A DNA stretch of 64,000 nt from Achromobacter deleyi. GTDB taxonomy: Bacteria > Pseudomonadota > Gammaproteobacteria > Burkholderiales > Burkholderiaceae_B. The stretch is from NCBI RefSeq assembly GCF_902859705.1, contig NZ_CADIJO010000009.1, forward strand, positions 62,001-126,000. The letters run 5' to 3'. Shown here one piece after another: positions 1 through 9,280 of this stretch. Each line of letters opens with the position of its first letter. Positions within the stretch are counted from its first letter, which is position 1. The position numbers and the translations under genes were made by a program. Below the pieces are notes generated by a model. That model saw nothing but the letters and a program-made list of their open reading frames with translations. It was not told the DNA's origin and did not search any database.

Positions 1-693
1 GCCACCGAACAATCGTGCTCGCGCGGCGATGCCGAACGCTATATCGAAGGCGGCTGGGTGGCCGTGGATGGCAAAGTGGTGGAAGAGCCCGGTTTTCGCG
101 TCGGCGCCAACCAGACGGTGAGCCTGCTTGCCGGCGCCAAGCTGGAAGACATGCGGCCGGTGAGCGTGCTGGTGCACAAGCCGGCGGGCCTGTCGGCATC
201 AGACCCGCAGGAATCCGCGCTGGACCTGATCGTGCCTGCCAACCTGATGCCGGGCGACCGCTCGGGCCTGCGTTACCTGAAGCGCATGTTCAACGGCCTG
301 AAGCTGGCGACGCCGCTCGAGCGCGCAGCCAGCGGGCTGGTGGTGTACACGCAGGAATACGCGGTGTCGCGCAAGCTGGTCGAAGAGGGCCGGCACGTCG
401 AACAGGAATACATCGCCCAGGTGCGCGGCACGCTGGACGCGGCCGGCTTGGCGCGCCTGCAACGCGGCCTGGCCTACGAGGGCCGGCCCGCCACGCCCAT
501 GAAGGTCAGCTGGCAGAACGAAACCCACCTGCGCTTTGCGCTGAAGACGCCGGCGCTGGGGTTCATCGAATACGTATGCGACACCGCCGGGCTGCAATTG
601 CTGGGGCTGCGCCGCTTGCGCATTGGCCGCCTTCCGATGGCGGGGCTGGCGGTGGGGCAGTGGCGTTATCGGCTGGAATACGAGCGGTTCTAG
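1..693 (+). CDS. rRNA pseudouridine synthase homologue, RsuA/RluB/RluF family (5' end missing)
   Basis: The reading frame is open from base 1, so the start lies upstream of the window. The visible 230 residues begin inside an S4 RNA-binding domain (DAERYIEGGWVAVDGKVV), followed by the entry to the synthase fold (VLVHKPAGL) and its core. Family members isomerise one uridine in rRNA. The catalytic strand normally reads GRLDxxSxGL; here it reads TPLERAASGL, so the catalytic aspartate is replaced by Glu107 (fragment numbering) and the preceding Arg by Pro. The S4 domain and overall fold look intact, so it may bind rRNA without catalysing. The family call is firm; activity is doubtful. Confidence 0.8.
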   Translation, partial: ATEQSCSRGDAERYIEGGWVAVDGKVVEEPGFRVGANQTVSLLAGAKLEDMRPVSVLVHKPAGLSASDPQESALDLIVPANLMPGDRSGLRYLKRMFNGLKLATPLERAASGLVVYTQEYAVSRKLVEEGRHVEQEYIAQVRGTLDAAGLARLQRGLAYEGRPATPMKVSWQNETHLRFALKTPALGFIEYVCDTAGLQLLGLRRLRIGRLPMAGLAVGQWRYRLEYERF

Positions 694-715
694 GCCCGTT
701 CCAGGCCCCGAAAGA

Positions 716-825
716 CTTCAAGTAAATTCTCGGATAACCTCAAGTGGATTCTCGAAGGACTTCAAGTGATTTCTCGAATAGCTTCAAGTGAATTCTGGAA
801 TAACCTCATTTTTTACTTGATATTT
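716..825. repeat. 22-bp direct repeat array, four clear units and one decayed unit
   Basis: Units start at 716, 738, 760, 782 and 804, exactly 22 bp apart. The consensus is YTCAAGTGAATTCTCGAATA plus two variable bases; the fifth unit keeps only its first four or five bases. The array lies between the pseudouridine synthase stop and the carboxypeptidase promoter, in DNA much richer in A+T than its flanks. A 22-bp period puts every unit on about the same helix face, as expected for cooperative protein binding. No terminator hairpin is visible here. Confidence 0.8.
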
Positions 826-845
826 ATTCGATAAGTATTTAATAA
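817..845 (+). promoter_or_regulatory. candidate sigma-70-like promoter for the L,D-carboxypeptidase gene
   Basis: TTGATA at 817-822 (near-consensus -35) is followed after 17 bp by TAATAA at 840-845, a poor -10 in an A+T-rich stretch. It sits directly downstream of the 22-bp repeat array and 29 bp before the ATG at 874. The -35 overlaps the fifth, decayed repeat, so a protein bound to the array would touch the polymerase site. Inferred from sequence only. Confidence 0.35.
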
Positions 846-873
846 ATAATAATAAAACTTAAAAGGACGCTGC

Positions 874-2031
874 ATGCCAAGCTCGCCCGGCCGTTCGTCG
901 CCCGCTTTCAACCCGCACCGCCGCAGCGTGTTGCGCGCGGTGGGTGCCATGGGCTTGTCGAGCCTGGCGCTGGCGGGCTGCGCCACGCGCTCGCCGAACC
1001 GTGGCGAAGGCGAGCAGACCGCGCCCGGCGACTTGTCCGGCAGCCAAACGGGCCAATCCCTGTCCAACGCCGCCCCCCGGCGCGACGCCCCGGTGCCGGC
1101 CTTGCGGCCCGGGGGCTGCGTGGCCATCGTGGCGCCCGCGTCGGCCGCCGATGGCGCGGCGTTCGAAGCAGCCGACTGGTTGCAGGCCCGGGGCTTCGAG
1201 GCCCAGATCATGCCCGCCGCGCTGACCCGCAGCGACGCGCCGTTCGAGTACCTGGCCGGCGACGACGCCGCCCGGCTCAATGATCTGCACGCGGCGTTTG
1301 CCGACCCGGCGATTGGCGCGGTGTGGTGCCTGCAAGGCGGTTTCGGTTCGTGGCGCATTGCCGACAAGCTGGATTTCGGCCTGCTGCGCAAGCACCCCAA
1401 GCCCTTCATCGGCTATAGCGACATCACCGCGCTGCACCTGGCTATCCAGCGGCAGGCCGGCTTCGTGACCTTTCACGGGCCGATGCTGGCGCAGGACCTG
1501 CTGGCCGGCAAGGCCGAACCCACCGCCAGCCATGTGCTGGCCATGGTGGGCGGGCAGATCGGGCAGGGCGCCTGGATCGATGCGCCCCCGGAATCGAACC
1601 CGGTGGTGCTGGCGCCCGGCGTGGCCACGGGCCGGCTGGTGGGCGGCAACCTGGCGCTGATCGCCGCCACCATCGGCTCGCGCCACGAGATCGCCACGCG
1701 CGACGCGATTCTGTTCATCGAAGACGTCAACGAGGCGCTGCCGCGCATCGATCGCCTGCTGTCGCAATTACGCGCGGCCGGTAAATTCGACCGCATCAAG
1801 GGCGTGCTGGTGGGCAATTTCACCCGCCTGGGGCTGCCGGGCGGCGATGCGGCGGGGCAGTTTCAGCTGTTTCCGCTGTTGCAGGAACAATTCCAGGCGC
1901 GCGGCATTCCCGTGCTGGCGGCCTGGCCCAGCGGCCATGGCGATCCCAACCTGACGCTGCCCTTGGGGGCGCTGGTGACGCTGGATACCCAGCGCCGCGG
2001 GCTGCGGCTGGAGCAGCCGGTGGCGGTGTAG
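874..2031 (+). CDS. Tat-exported L,D-carboxypeptidase (peptidase S66, LdcA/MccF type)
   Basis: A 385-residue protein. The N-terminus carries a twin-arginine signal (RRSVLRAVGAMG) ending in a lipobox-like LALAGC, so it is probably a Tat-dependent lipoprotein. The S66 fold follows: GGCVAIVAPAS near residue 80, the nucleophile motif GYSDIT, FHGPM, GGNLALIAAT, FIEDVNEALPRIDRLL with the catalytic Glu, and a late GHGDPN histidine. The family cleaves the L,D bond between meso-diaminopimelate and terminal D-Ala in murein tetrapeptides. Classical LdcA is cytoplasmic, so the export signal is notable. The start at 874 has AAAAGGA upstream. Confidence 0.87.
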   Translation: MPSSPGRSSPAFNPHRRSVLRAVGAMGLSSLALAGCATRSPNRGEGEQTAPGDLSGSQTGQSLSNAAPRRDAPVPALRPGGCVAIVAPASAADGAAFEAADWLQARGFEAQIMPAALTRSDAPFEYLAGDDAARLNDLHAAFADPAIGAVWCLQGGFGSWRIADKLDFGLLRKHPKPFIGYSDITALHLAIQRQAGFVTFHGPMLAQDLLAGKAEPTASHVLAMVGGQIGQGAWIDAPPESNPVVLAPGVATGRLVGGNLALIAATIGSRHEIATRDAILFIEDVNEALPRIDRLLSQLRAAGKFDRIKGVLVGNFTRLGLPGGDAAGQFQLFPLLQEQFQARGIPVLAAWPSGHGDPNLTLPLGALVTLDTQRRGLRLEQPVAV

Positions 2032-2311
2032 GCGCACCGGTATGGCCGGGTCAGCCGCCAAGGGTTGATCCGCGATGGCGCGTCGCGGCGGCACCGGCTT
2101 GGTGCCAACCCCCTTGCCGTGGCATTATTTTCATTCGCACCGCGTTTGCCGCGGCGGCGTTTCCCTCCGTACGGCGCAACCTGCGCATCCCTGTCAGGGC
2201 TTGGCACGCTAGTTGCTAGCAGTAACGTCACAGACGGTCATCAAGATAAGCGCAAAGCCGGCATCTGCCCAAGACAGGCAGGGCCGGCGTGATCTTGCAA
2301 AGGAGACGTTC
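2032..2311. other. intergenic region upstream of the transglutaminase/ATP-grasp operon
   Basis: About 280 bp without a convincing gene. The frame of the following gene is open back to 2213, but that segment lacks family-like sequence and the AAGGAG at 2299-2304 fixes the start at GTG 2312. A small CTAG-containing repeat (GCTAGTTGCTAGC, 2209-2221) is present. No clear promoter pair or terminator was found. Confidence 0.5.
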
Positions 2312-3118
2312 GTGAGGCATCTCGTCAAGCACGTTACCCGTTACCGCTATGCCGCGCCGGTCAGCTACAGCATCCAGACCCTGCGGCTGACGCCCCGGCT
2401 CGATGACCATCAGCGCGCCTTGCGCTGGCACATCCAGGCGCCCGGCGACATCCAGGCCCAGGTGGACGCCTACGGCAACGTGGCGCACACCCTGATCCTG
2501 AACCGGCGCCACCGCGAGGTCGAGATCCAGGTCACCGGCCAGGTCGAGATTGAACCTCGGGCCCAGGGCCACGTCGGCCAGGAAGACCACCGGCTGCCCG
2601 TGCATGTGTACTGCGTGCCCACCGCGCTGACCCACGGCGACGACGCCGTGCGCGGTTTTTCGGGCCGGGTGCTGCCGCGCGGCCTGTCCACCCCCGAAGA
2701 TGCCTTGTCGCTGGCCGAAGCCATCTGCGACCGGGTGGTGTACGCCCCCGACGACGATACGGCCGGGGGCGAGCCTTCAGGCGCTGCCCAGGTGCTGGCG
2801 CTGGGCCGAGGCGGCAGCCGCGACCAGGCCCACCTGTTCCTGGCCTGCGCCCGGGCCTGCGGCACCCCCGCGCGTTACGTCAGCGGCTACCTGTACACGC
2901 AGGAAGACCAGGCCGTGGCCCATGCCTGGGCTGACATCTGGCTGCCCGAGCCGGGCTGGGTCAGCGTGGATGTGACCCACCGCCGCTTTGCGTCGGACCG
3001 GCACTGCCGGCTGGCGGTGGCGCGCGACCATGATTCGGCCTCGCCGGTGCGCTGGCTGCACGGGCAGGGCGCGGACATGTCCACCCAGATTTCCGTGACG
3101 ATGCAAGCCGGCGCCTGA
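2312..3118 (+). CDS. transglutaminase-like protein with Ser in place of the catalytic Cys
   Basis: 268 residues from GTG 2312, chosen for AAGGAG seven bases upstream. The N-terminal bacterial transglutaminase-like domain (HVTRYRYAAPVSYSIQTLRL) is followed by a transglutaminase core: RYVSGYLY, VAHAWADIWLPEPGWVSVD supplying the His and Asp. At the nucleophile position the paralogues in this operon read GSCRDSA (C180 of the next gene) and GVCQDFAH (C195 of the 9281 gene); here it is GGSRDQAH, with Ser169 encoded by AGC. One base change from TGC would explain it. The protein probably cannot act as a thiol enzyme and may be a binding partner of its active paralogues. First gene of a five-gene operon. 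Confidence 0.88.
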   Translation: MRHLVKHVTRYRYAAPVSYSIQTLRLTPRLDDHQRALRWHIQAPGDIQAQVDAYGNVAHTLILNRRHREVEIQVTGQVEIEPRAQGHVGQEDHRLPVHVYCVPTALTHGDDAVRGFSGRVLPRGLSTPEDALSLAEAICDRVVYAPDDDTAGGEPSGAAQVLALGRGGSRDQAHLFLACARACGTPARYVSGYLYTQEDQAVAHAWADIWLPEPGWVSVDVTHRRFASDRHCRLAVARDHDSASPVRWLHGQGADMSTQISVTMQAGA

Positions 3119-3242
3119 GCGCACGCGATTTCCCGCTTTCCCCATTTTTTTGCGGCATTCAATCCGCGCCTGGCCGGGCGACCGATCACCGGCCAGGCGC
3201 GTTTCAGTATCCTGGCCCCAGGCCCGGTCTTCGGAGAAGGCA

Positions 3243-6200
3243 GTGACGATCCACGTAGCGCTCAAGCATGTGACGCAGTACCGATATGACCGGCTGGTGG
3301 GGCTGTCCGCCCAGGTGTTGCGGCTGCGGCCGGCGCCGCATAGCCGCACCCCGATCCTGTCGTATTCGCTGAAGGTCGAACCGGAAAACCACTTCATCAA
3401 TTGGCAGCAGGACCCCTTTGCCAATTACCTGGCGCGGCTGAATTTTCCCGACAAGACCCGCGAATTCAAGATCACGGTGGACCTGGTCGCCGAAATGGCG
3501 GTGTACAACCCGTTCGATTTCTTCCTGGAACCGGGCGCCGAGGAATACCCGTTTGACTACGACGAAGGGCTGGCCCGCGAACTGGCGCCGTACCGGGTGC
3601 GCGACGAGGCCACGCCGCGCTTTGTCGATTTTCTGGAACGGGTGGACGTGCGGCGTCAGCGCACCGTGGATTTCCTGGTGGGCCTGAACCGTCAGATCCA
3701 CCAGGAAATCAAGTACTTGATCCGCATGGAGCCGGGCGTGCAGACGCCCGAGGTGACGCTGACCCGCAACGCTGGCTCGTGCCGCGATTCGGCCTGGCTG
3801 CTGGTGCAGGCGCTGCGCCACCTGGGCCTGGCGGCGCGTTTCGTGTCGGGCTACCTGATCCAGCTCAAACCCGACGTGAAGGCGCTGGACGGCCCCGGCG
3901 GCGCGGAAAGCGACTTTACCGACCTGCACGCCTGGTGCGAGGTCTACCTGCCCGGCGCGGGCTGGATCGGGCTGGACCCGACCTCGGGCCTGTTGGCAGG
4001 CGAAGGGCACATTCCCCTGGCGGCCACGCCCGAGCCTGGCAGCGCGGCGCCGGTGACGGGCGCGGTGGACGAGGCCGAGGTCGAATTCACCCATACCATG
4101 GAAGTGACGCGCATCTTCGAATCGCCGCGCGTGACCCAGCCGTATTCCGATGACCAGTGGCAGGCGATCCGCGATCTGGGCCTGCGCATCGACGACCGGC
4201 TGGACCAGATGGATGTGCGCCTGACCATGGGCGGCGAGCCGACCTTTGTGTCGGTCGAGGACCGCGAGGGCGCCGAATGGAACACCGCGGCGCTGGGGCC
4301 GACCAAGCGCGGCTATGCCGTGGCGCTGTTGAACCGGCTGCGCGAACGCTACGGCGCCAACGGCTTTCTGCACTTCGGCCAGGGCAAGTGGTATCCGGGC
4401 GAACAACTGCCGCGCTGGGCGCTGTCGATCTACTGGCGCGAAGACGGCCAGGCCTGCTGGCAGGACCCGGCGCTGTTCGCCGACGAACGCGAACGCAGCC
4501 GCTACGGCGCGGCCGACGCGCGCCGCTTCATGGGCGCGCTGTCCGCGCGGCTGGGGCTGGGCGATGAGTACATTGTGCCGGGCTACGAGGACGTCTTCTA
4601 TTACCTGTGGCGCGAGCGCCGCCTGCCGGTCAACGTCGACCCGTTCGATTCGCGGCTGGACGACGAGATGGAACGCGCGCGCCTGCGCCGCGTGTTCGAG
4701 GCCAGGCTGGACAGCGTGACGGGCTATGCGCTGCCGGTGCGCCGGGGCGACGGGCCGGATCTGGATGGGCCAACCTGGGTGTCCGGCCCCTGGTTCCTGC
4801 GCGATGAACGCATGTATCTGTTCCCGGGGGATTCGCCCATGGGCTACCGGCTGCCGCTGGATTCGCTGCCCTGGGTGGCCGAGGCCGATGCGCCGGTGCT
4901 GCTGGAGCGCGATCCGTTCGAGGCGCGGCGGGCGTTGCCGGCCGCGGCGCCGCTGCGGATGCAGCCGTGGACCGGGGGGGCGGCGGGCAGGGACGCCGGC
5001 CAGGGCAACGGTCCGCGCGGGAACGGACAGGCGGCCACGGGCCAGGCAGGCTATGCCGGCCCGGCCACGGGCACCGACCCGAACGGCAACGCCGGCCGCA
5101 GCCCCGACAAGTTCGAGTCCGCCGCCTGGGTCACCCGCACGGCGCTGTGCGTCGAGGCCCGCGCCGGAGTGCTGTACGTCTTCATGCCGCCGTTGCAGCG
5201 CCTGGAGGACTACCTGGATCTGGTGACGCAGGTGGAGACTACCGCCCGCGACCTATCGGTGAAGATCGTGATGGAAGGCTATCCGCCCCCGCGCGATCCG
5301 CGCCTGAAGGTGCTGCAGGTCACCCCCGACCCCGGCGTGATCGAGGTCAACATCCACCCGGCGTCCAACTGGACCGAACTGGTGGACCACACCGAATTCC
5401 TCTACCAGGCGGCGTTCGAGACGCGCCTGTCGACCGAGAAGTTCATGGCTGACGGCCGCCATACCGGCACCGGGGGCGGCAACCATTTCGTGCTGGGCGG
5501 CAAGACGCCGGCCGACAGCCCGTTCCTGCGCCGCCCCGACGTGCTGGCCAGCCTGTTGGCGTACTGGGTCAACCATCCGTCCTTGTCGTACCTGTTTTCA
5601 GGGCTGTTCATCGGCCCGACCAGCCAGGCGCCGCGCATCGACGAGGCCCGCAACGACCAGGTCTACGAACTGGAACTGGCCTTCCAGGAAATCCACAAGC
5701 GCTGCCGGGAGCAGGGCGCCCAGGTGCCGCCCTGGATGGTGGACCGGGCGCTGCGCAACATTCTGGTGGACGTGACGGGCAACACCCATCGGTCTGAATT
5801 CTGCATCGACAAGCTCTATTCGCCCGACGGCCCCACGGGGCGGCTGGGCCTGTTGGAGCTGCGCGCCTTCGAAATGCCGCCCCATGCCCGCATGAGCCTG
5901 GCGCAGCAGTTGCTGCTGCGCGGGCTGGTGGCGCATTTCTGGAAAACCCCCTATACCGCCGGGCTGACGCGCTGGGGCACCGAACTGCACGACCGCTTCC
6001 TCTTGCCGGCTTTCGTGAAGATGGATTTCGCCGATGTGATGGCCGATCTGAACGAGGCCGGCTACGCCTTTGACGCGGCCTGGTTCGCGCCGCATTTCGA
6101 GTTCCGCTTCCCGCTGTTCGGCGACGTGGCCGCGCGCGGCATCCATCTGGAACTGCGCGGCGCGCTGGAACCCTGGCATGTGATGGGCGAGGAAAGTTCG

Positions 6201-6647
6201 TCGGCGGGCGCGGTGCGCTATGTGGATTCGTCGCTGGAACGGCTGGAAGTCCGGGTGACCGGGCTGAACGGCAGCCGCCACGTGGTCACCGTCAATGGCC
6301 GCACGCTGCCGTTGCAGCCGACCGGCACGGTGGGCGAGTACGTGGCCGGGGTGCGCTACAAGGCCTGGTCGCCGCCGTCGGCGCTGCATCCGACCATCCG
6401 CGTGCACGCGCCGCTGACCTTCGACATCGTCGACACCTGGAACCAGCGGTCGCTGGGCGGCTGCCGCTACCACGTGGCGCATCCGGGCGGGCTGAACCCC
6501 GAGAGCTTCCCGGTCAATGCCTACGAAGCCGAAAGCCGCCGCCTGGCCCGTTTCGAAAGAATCGGCCATACGGCGGGCCGGCTGGACCCCGCGCCGGCCC
6601 GGCCCAGCCGGGAATTTCCGTTCTCGTTGGATTTAAGGCACGATTGA
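3243..6647 (+). CDS. transglutaminase-like/DUF2126 fusion protein
   Basis: 1134 residues from GTG 3243, with GGAGAAGG just upstream; a longer frame to 3150 adds unrelated residues. Residues 1-290 form a transglutaminase-like domain with an intact triad (GSCRDSA with C180, [21 protein letters not shown]). From about residue 320 the DUF2126 region begins ([14 protein letters not shown]), interrupted near residues 576-620 by a Gly/Asn/Ala-rich low-complexity linker, and runs to the C-terminus. Length matches the family (about 1100). The activity is unknown; comparative genomics places this family with ATP-grasp and alpha-E proteins as a predicted peptide-modifying system. No signal peptide, so probably cytoplasmic. 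Confidence 0.92.
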   Translation: MTIHVALKHVTQYRYDRLVGLSAQVLRLRPAPHSRTPILSYSLKVEPENHFINWQQDPFANYLARLNFPDKTREFKITVDLVAEMAVYNPFDFFLEPGAEEYPFDYDEGLARELAPYRVRDEATPRFVDFLERVDVRRQRTVDFLVGLNRQIHQEIKYLIRMEPGVQTPEVTLTRNAGSCRDSAWLLVQALRHLGLAARFVSGYLIQLKPDVKALDGPGGAESDFTDLHAWCEVYLPGAGWIGLDPTSGLLAGEGHIPLAATPEPGSAAPVTGAVDEAEVEFTHTMEVTRIFESPRVTQPYSDDQWQAIRDLGLRIDDRLDQMDVRLTMGGEPTFVSVEDREGAEWNTAALGPTKRGYAVALLNRLRERYGANGFLHFGQGKWYPGEQLPRWALSIYWREDGQACWQDPALFADERERSRYGAADARRFMGALSARLGLGDEYIVPGYEDVFYYLWRERRLPVNVDPFDSRLDDEMERARLRRVFEARLDSVTGYALPVRRGDGPDLDGPTWVSGPWFLRDERMYLFPGDSPMGYRLPLDSLPWVAEADAPVLLERDPFEARRALPAAAPLRMQPWTGGAAGRDAGQGNGPRGNGQAATGQAGYAGPATGTDPNGNAGRSPDKFESAAWVTRTALCVEARAGVLYVFMPPLQRLEDYLDLVTQVETTARDLSVKIVMEGYPPPRDPRLKVLQVTPDPGVIEVNIHPASNWTELVDHTEFLYQAAFETRLSTEKFMADGRHTGTGGGNHFVLGGKTPADSPFLRRPDVLASLLAYWVNHPSLSYLFSGLFIGPTSQAPRIDEARNDQVYELELAFQEIHKRCREQGAQVPPWMVDRALRNILVDVTGNTHRSEFCIDKLYSPDGPTGRLGLLELRAFEMPPHARMSLAQQLLLRGLVAHFWKTPYTAGLTRWGTELHDRFLLPAFVKMDFADVMADLNEAGYAFDAAWFAPHFEFRFPLFGDVAARGIHLELRGALEPWHVMGEESSSAGAVRYVDSSLERLEVRVTGLNGSRHVVTVNGRTLPLQPTGTVGEYVAGVRYKAWSPPSALHPTIRVHAPLTFDIVDTWNQRSLGGCRYHVAHPGGLNPESFPVNAYEAESRRLARFERIGHTAGRLDPAPARPSREFPFSLDLRHD

Positions 6648-6675
6648 CGCCTCTGGTCACCCGATTTCGACGCGC

Positions 6676-9264
6676 ATGCCGCAATTTCTCTTCCAGACGG
6701 ACCCGTCCCAGGACGCGGTCTCGCTGGCAGTCCACGCCGCCCTGGCCGCCCGGCCGGGGCACTATGACGAACTGCGGGCGCCGGCCGACGCGCCCGGCGC
6801 CACCCGGTTGCGCGACCCCTGGCCCCGGTTCTTCGAACTGCTGGGCACCGACGGCTTTGCCGACCTGGACCGCCGCGCCGACGGCGTGGCCCGGCAGATC
6901 CGCGAAAACGGCATCACCTACAACATCTATGCCGACGCCAATGGCCCGACCCGGCCGTGGTCGCTGGACCTGCTGCCGTTCATCATCGACGACCAGGACT
7001 GGGCCACGATCGAGCAGGGCCTCTCGCAGCGCGCGGCGCTGCTCAACCGGGTGCTGGCCGACGTCTACGGCACGCAGGAACTGCTGCGCGAAAACCTGCT
7101 GCCCCCGGCCCTGGTGCAGGGCCACCCGGGCTACCTGCGGCCGCTGCGCGGGTACCTGCCGCCGGGCGGCACCTACCTGCACATTGCCGCGTTCGACCTG
7201 GCGCGGGCCAGCGACGGCGGCTGGCGGGTGGTGTCGCAGCGCACCCAGGCGCCGTCCGGGCTGGGTTACCTGCTGGAAAACCGCCTGACCGTGTCGGGCC
7301 TGTTTCCCGAGGCCTTCAAGGAACTGCGGGTGCAGCACCTGGCCAGCAGCTACCGCCGGCTGATGGACATGCTGTACCGCCTGAGCCCGGCGGCGGCCCC
7401 CGGCACCGCCCGCATCGTGCTGCTGACCCCCGGCCCCTACAACGAAACCTATTTCGAGCAGACCTACCTGGCGCGCTACCTGGGCGTGACCCTGGTGGAA
7501 GGCAGCGACCTGGTGGTGCGCGACAACCTGCTGTTCCTGAAAACGCTGCACGGGCTGGAACGGGTGCACGCGGTGCTGCGGCGGCTGGACGACGATTTCT
7601 GCGACCCGCTGGAGCTGCGGTCCGATTCCACGCTGGGCGTGCCCGGGCTGCTGCAGGTGATGCGGGCCGGCAACGTGCTGGTGGCCAATTCGCTGGGCAC
7701 GAGCTTTCTTGAATCACCGGCCATCAATGGCTTTCTGCCCGCCATCAGCCGCCGGCTGCTGGGGCAGGACCTGCTCTTGCCGTCGCTGCCGTCGTGGTGG
7801 TGCGGCGAGGCCGCGGCGCGCGAACAGGTGCTGGCCGACCTGCCGGGGGCGGTGGTCAAGGCCACGTACCCGGGGCATGCTCGCGGCGGCTTCGAGCCGG
7901 TGATCGGCGGCGCGGTGTCGCCGGCCGAGCGCGACGCGCTGCGGGCCCGCATTGCCGAGCAGCCGGACGCCTACACCATCCAGCAGTACCTGCCGCTGTC
8001 GCAGGCGCCGACCTGGGCGGCGGGCCACATCGTGCCGCGCGCGGCCATGCTGCGGGTCTTTGCCATTGCCGACGGGGCGGGGGGCTGGCACATGCTGCCC
8101 GGCGGCCTGACCCGCATCGCCAGCCGCGAACAGCAGATCGTGTCGATGCAGCGCGGCGGCAGCAGCATGGATACGTGGGTCACCACCCGCGGGGCGGTCG
8201 ATACGTTTTCGATGCTGCCGGCCAAGCTGCGGCCCGAAGACCTGGCCCACAGCCACCGGCCGGTATCCAGCCGCGCGGCCGAAAACCTGTTCTGGATGGG
8301 GCGCTACACCGAGCGCGCCGAAAACGACGTGCGCCTGGCGCAGGTGACGCTGACCTGGCTGAACAGCGACGACGACAACGCCCGCGACCTGTTCGAGGCT
8401 GTGTCTACGCTGTGCCGGCGCAGCGGCCTGATGCCGCTGGCGCCCACCTTGTCGGTGCGCATGTTCGAACACACCCTGGTGGCCGAGCTGGCCGCCGATG
8501 GCGGCGGCCTGGCGCGCAACCTGGCCGCGCTGTCGTTTGCCGCGGGCCAGATCCGCGACCGCCTGTCGCCCGACCACTGGCGCCTGGTGGTCACCGCCGC
8601 CGGTTGCCTGGATGGCCTGGCGGTCGACCCGCAGGCGGCCCTGGCCGACGAAGGCATCGCCGTGTCCGCGCCCGACGTGGTGGCGGCCCTGAAACGCCTG
8701 GGCACGCAGCTGTCGGCCATCACGGGGTCGCAGACCGACCGCATGACGCGCGACGATGGCTGGCGCCTCTTGACCCTGGGCCGCCAGCTGGAACGCCTGT
8801 GCGCCATGGCCAATCTGCTCAGCGCGCTGTTCCGGCGCAACGCGGTGCTGGGCGACAGCGCCTTCGGCCTGCTGCTGGACCTGTTCGACAGCACCATTAC
8901 CTATCGCGCCAATTACCCGGGCCGCCAGGAAATCCCCGCCTTGCTGAACCTGCTGGTGCTGGAACCGGCCAACCCGCGGTCCATCGCCTGTGTGCTGGGC
9001 GTGCTGCGCAAGGAACTGGCGCGCCTGCCGGGGGCGGCGGACGGCCCAGGCGCGGCGCTGGCCGACCTGTTGCCCGTGCTGGCCGAGGGCGGCGCGGCGG
9101 GCACGGCGCTTGCGGCCTTGTGTGAACGCGACGGCCAGGGCCGCTACCAGGCCTTGCTGGACCTGGCCGCGCAGCTCGATGCCGCCGCCAGCGCCTTGTC
9201 CAACGAAATCAGCCGCCGCTATTTCAGCCATGCGTCCGGCCGCGACCAGACGCTGACAGCTTGA
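6676..9264 (+). CDS. circularly permuted ATP-grasp/alpha-E fusion protein
   Basis: 862 residues joining two domains that are often separate genes. Residues 1 to about 515 match the circularly permuted type-2 ATP-grasp family (COG2308): NGITYNIYAD, RPWSLDLLPFII, ERVHAVLRRLDDDFCDPLELR, TFLES-like SFLESPAINGFLP. From about residue 530 the alpha-E domain (COG2307) starts with SSRAAENLFWMGRYTERAEN and runs to the end. ATP-grasp enzymes form amide bonds from a carboxylate and an amine, so peptide ligation is the usual prediction; no substrate is known. It follows the DUF2126 gene by 28 bp without an evident ribosome-binding site. Confidence 0.92.
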   Translation: MPQFLFQTDPSQDAVSLAVHAALAARPGHYDELRAPADAPGATRLRDPWPRFFELLGTDGFADLDRRADGVARQIRENGITYNIYADANGPTRPWSLDLLPFIIDDQDWATIEQGLSQRAALLNRVLADVYGTQELLRENLLPPALVQGHPGYLRPLRGYLPPGGTYLHIAAFDLARASDGGWRVVSQRTQAPSGLGYLLENRLTVSGLFPEAFKELRVQHLASSYRRLMDMLYRLSPAAAPGTARIVLLTPGPYNETYFEQTYLARYLGVTLVEGSDLVVRDNLLFLKTLHGLERVHAVLRRLDDDFCDPLELRSDSTLGVPGLLQVMRAGNVLVANSLGTSFLESPAINGFLPAISRRLLGQDLLLPSLPSWWCGEAAAREQVLADLPGAVVKATYPGHARGGFEPVIGGAVSPAERDALRARIAEQPDAYTIQQYLPLSQAPTWAAGHIVPRAAMLRVFAIADGAGGWHMLPGGLTRIASREQQIVSMQRGGSSMDTWVTTRGAVDTFSMLPAKLRPEDLAHSHRPVSSRAAENLFWMGRYTERAENDVRLAQVTLTWLNSDDDNARDLFEAVSTLCRRSGLMPLAPTLSVRMFEHTLVAELAADGGGLARNLAALSFAAGQIRDRLSPDHWRLVVTAAGCLDGLAVDPQAALADEGIAVSAPDVVAALKRLGTQLSAITGSQTDRMTRDDGWRLLTLGRQLERLCAMANLLSALFRRNAVLGDSAFGLLLDLFDSTITYRANYPGRQEIPALLNLLVLEPANPRSIACVLGVLRKELARLPGAADGPGAALADLLPVLAEGGAAGTALAALCERDGQGRYQALLDLAAQLDAAASALSNEISRRYFSHASGRDQTLTA

Positions 9265-9280
9265 CCCCGAGACCGCCGCC

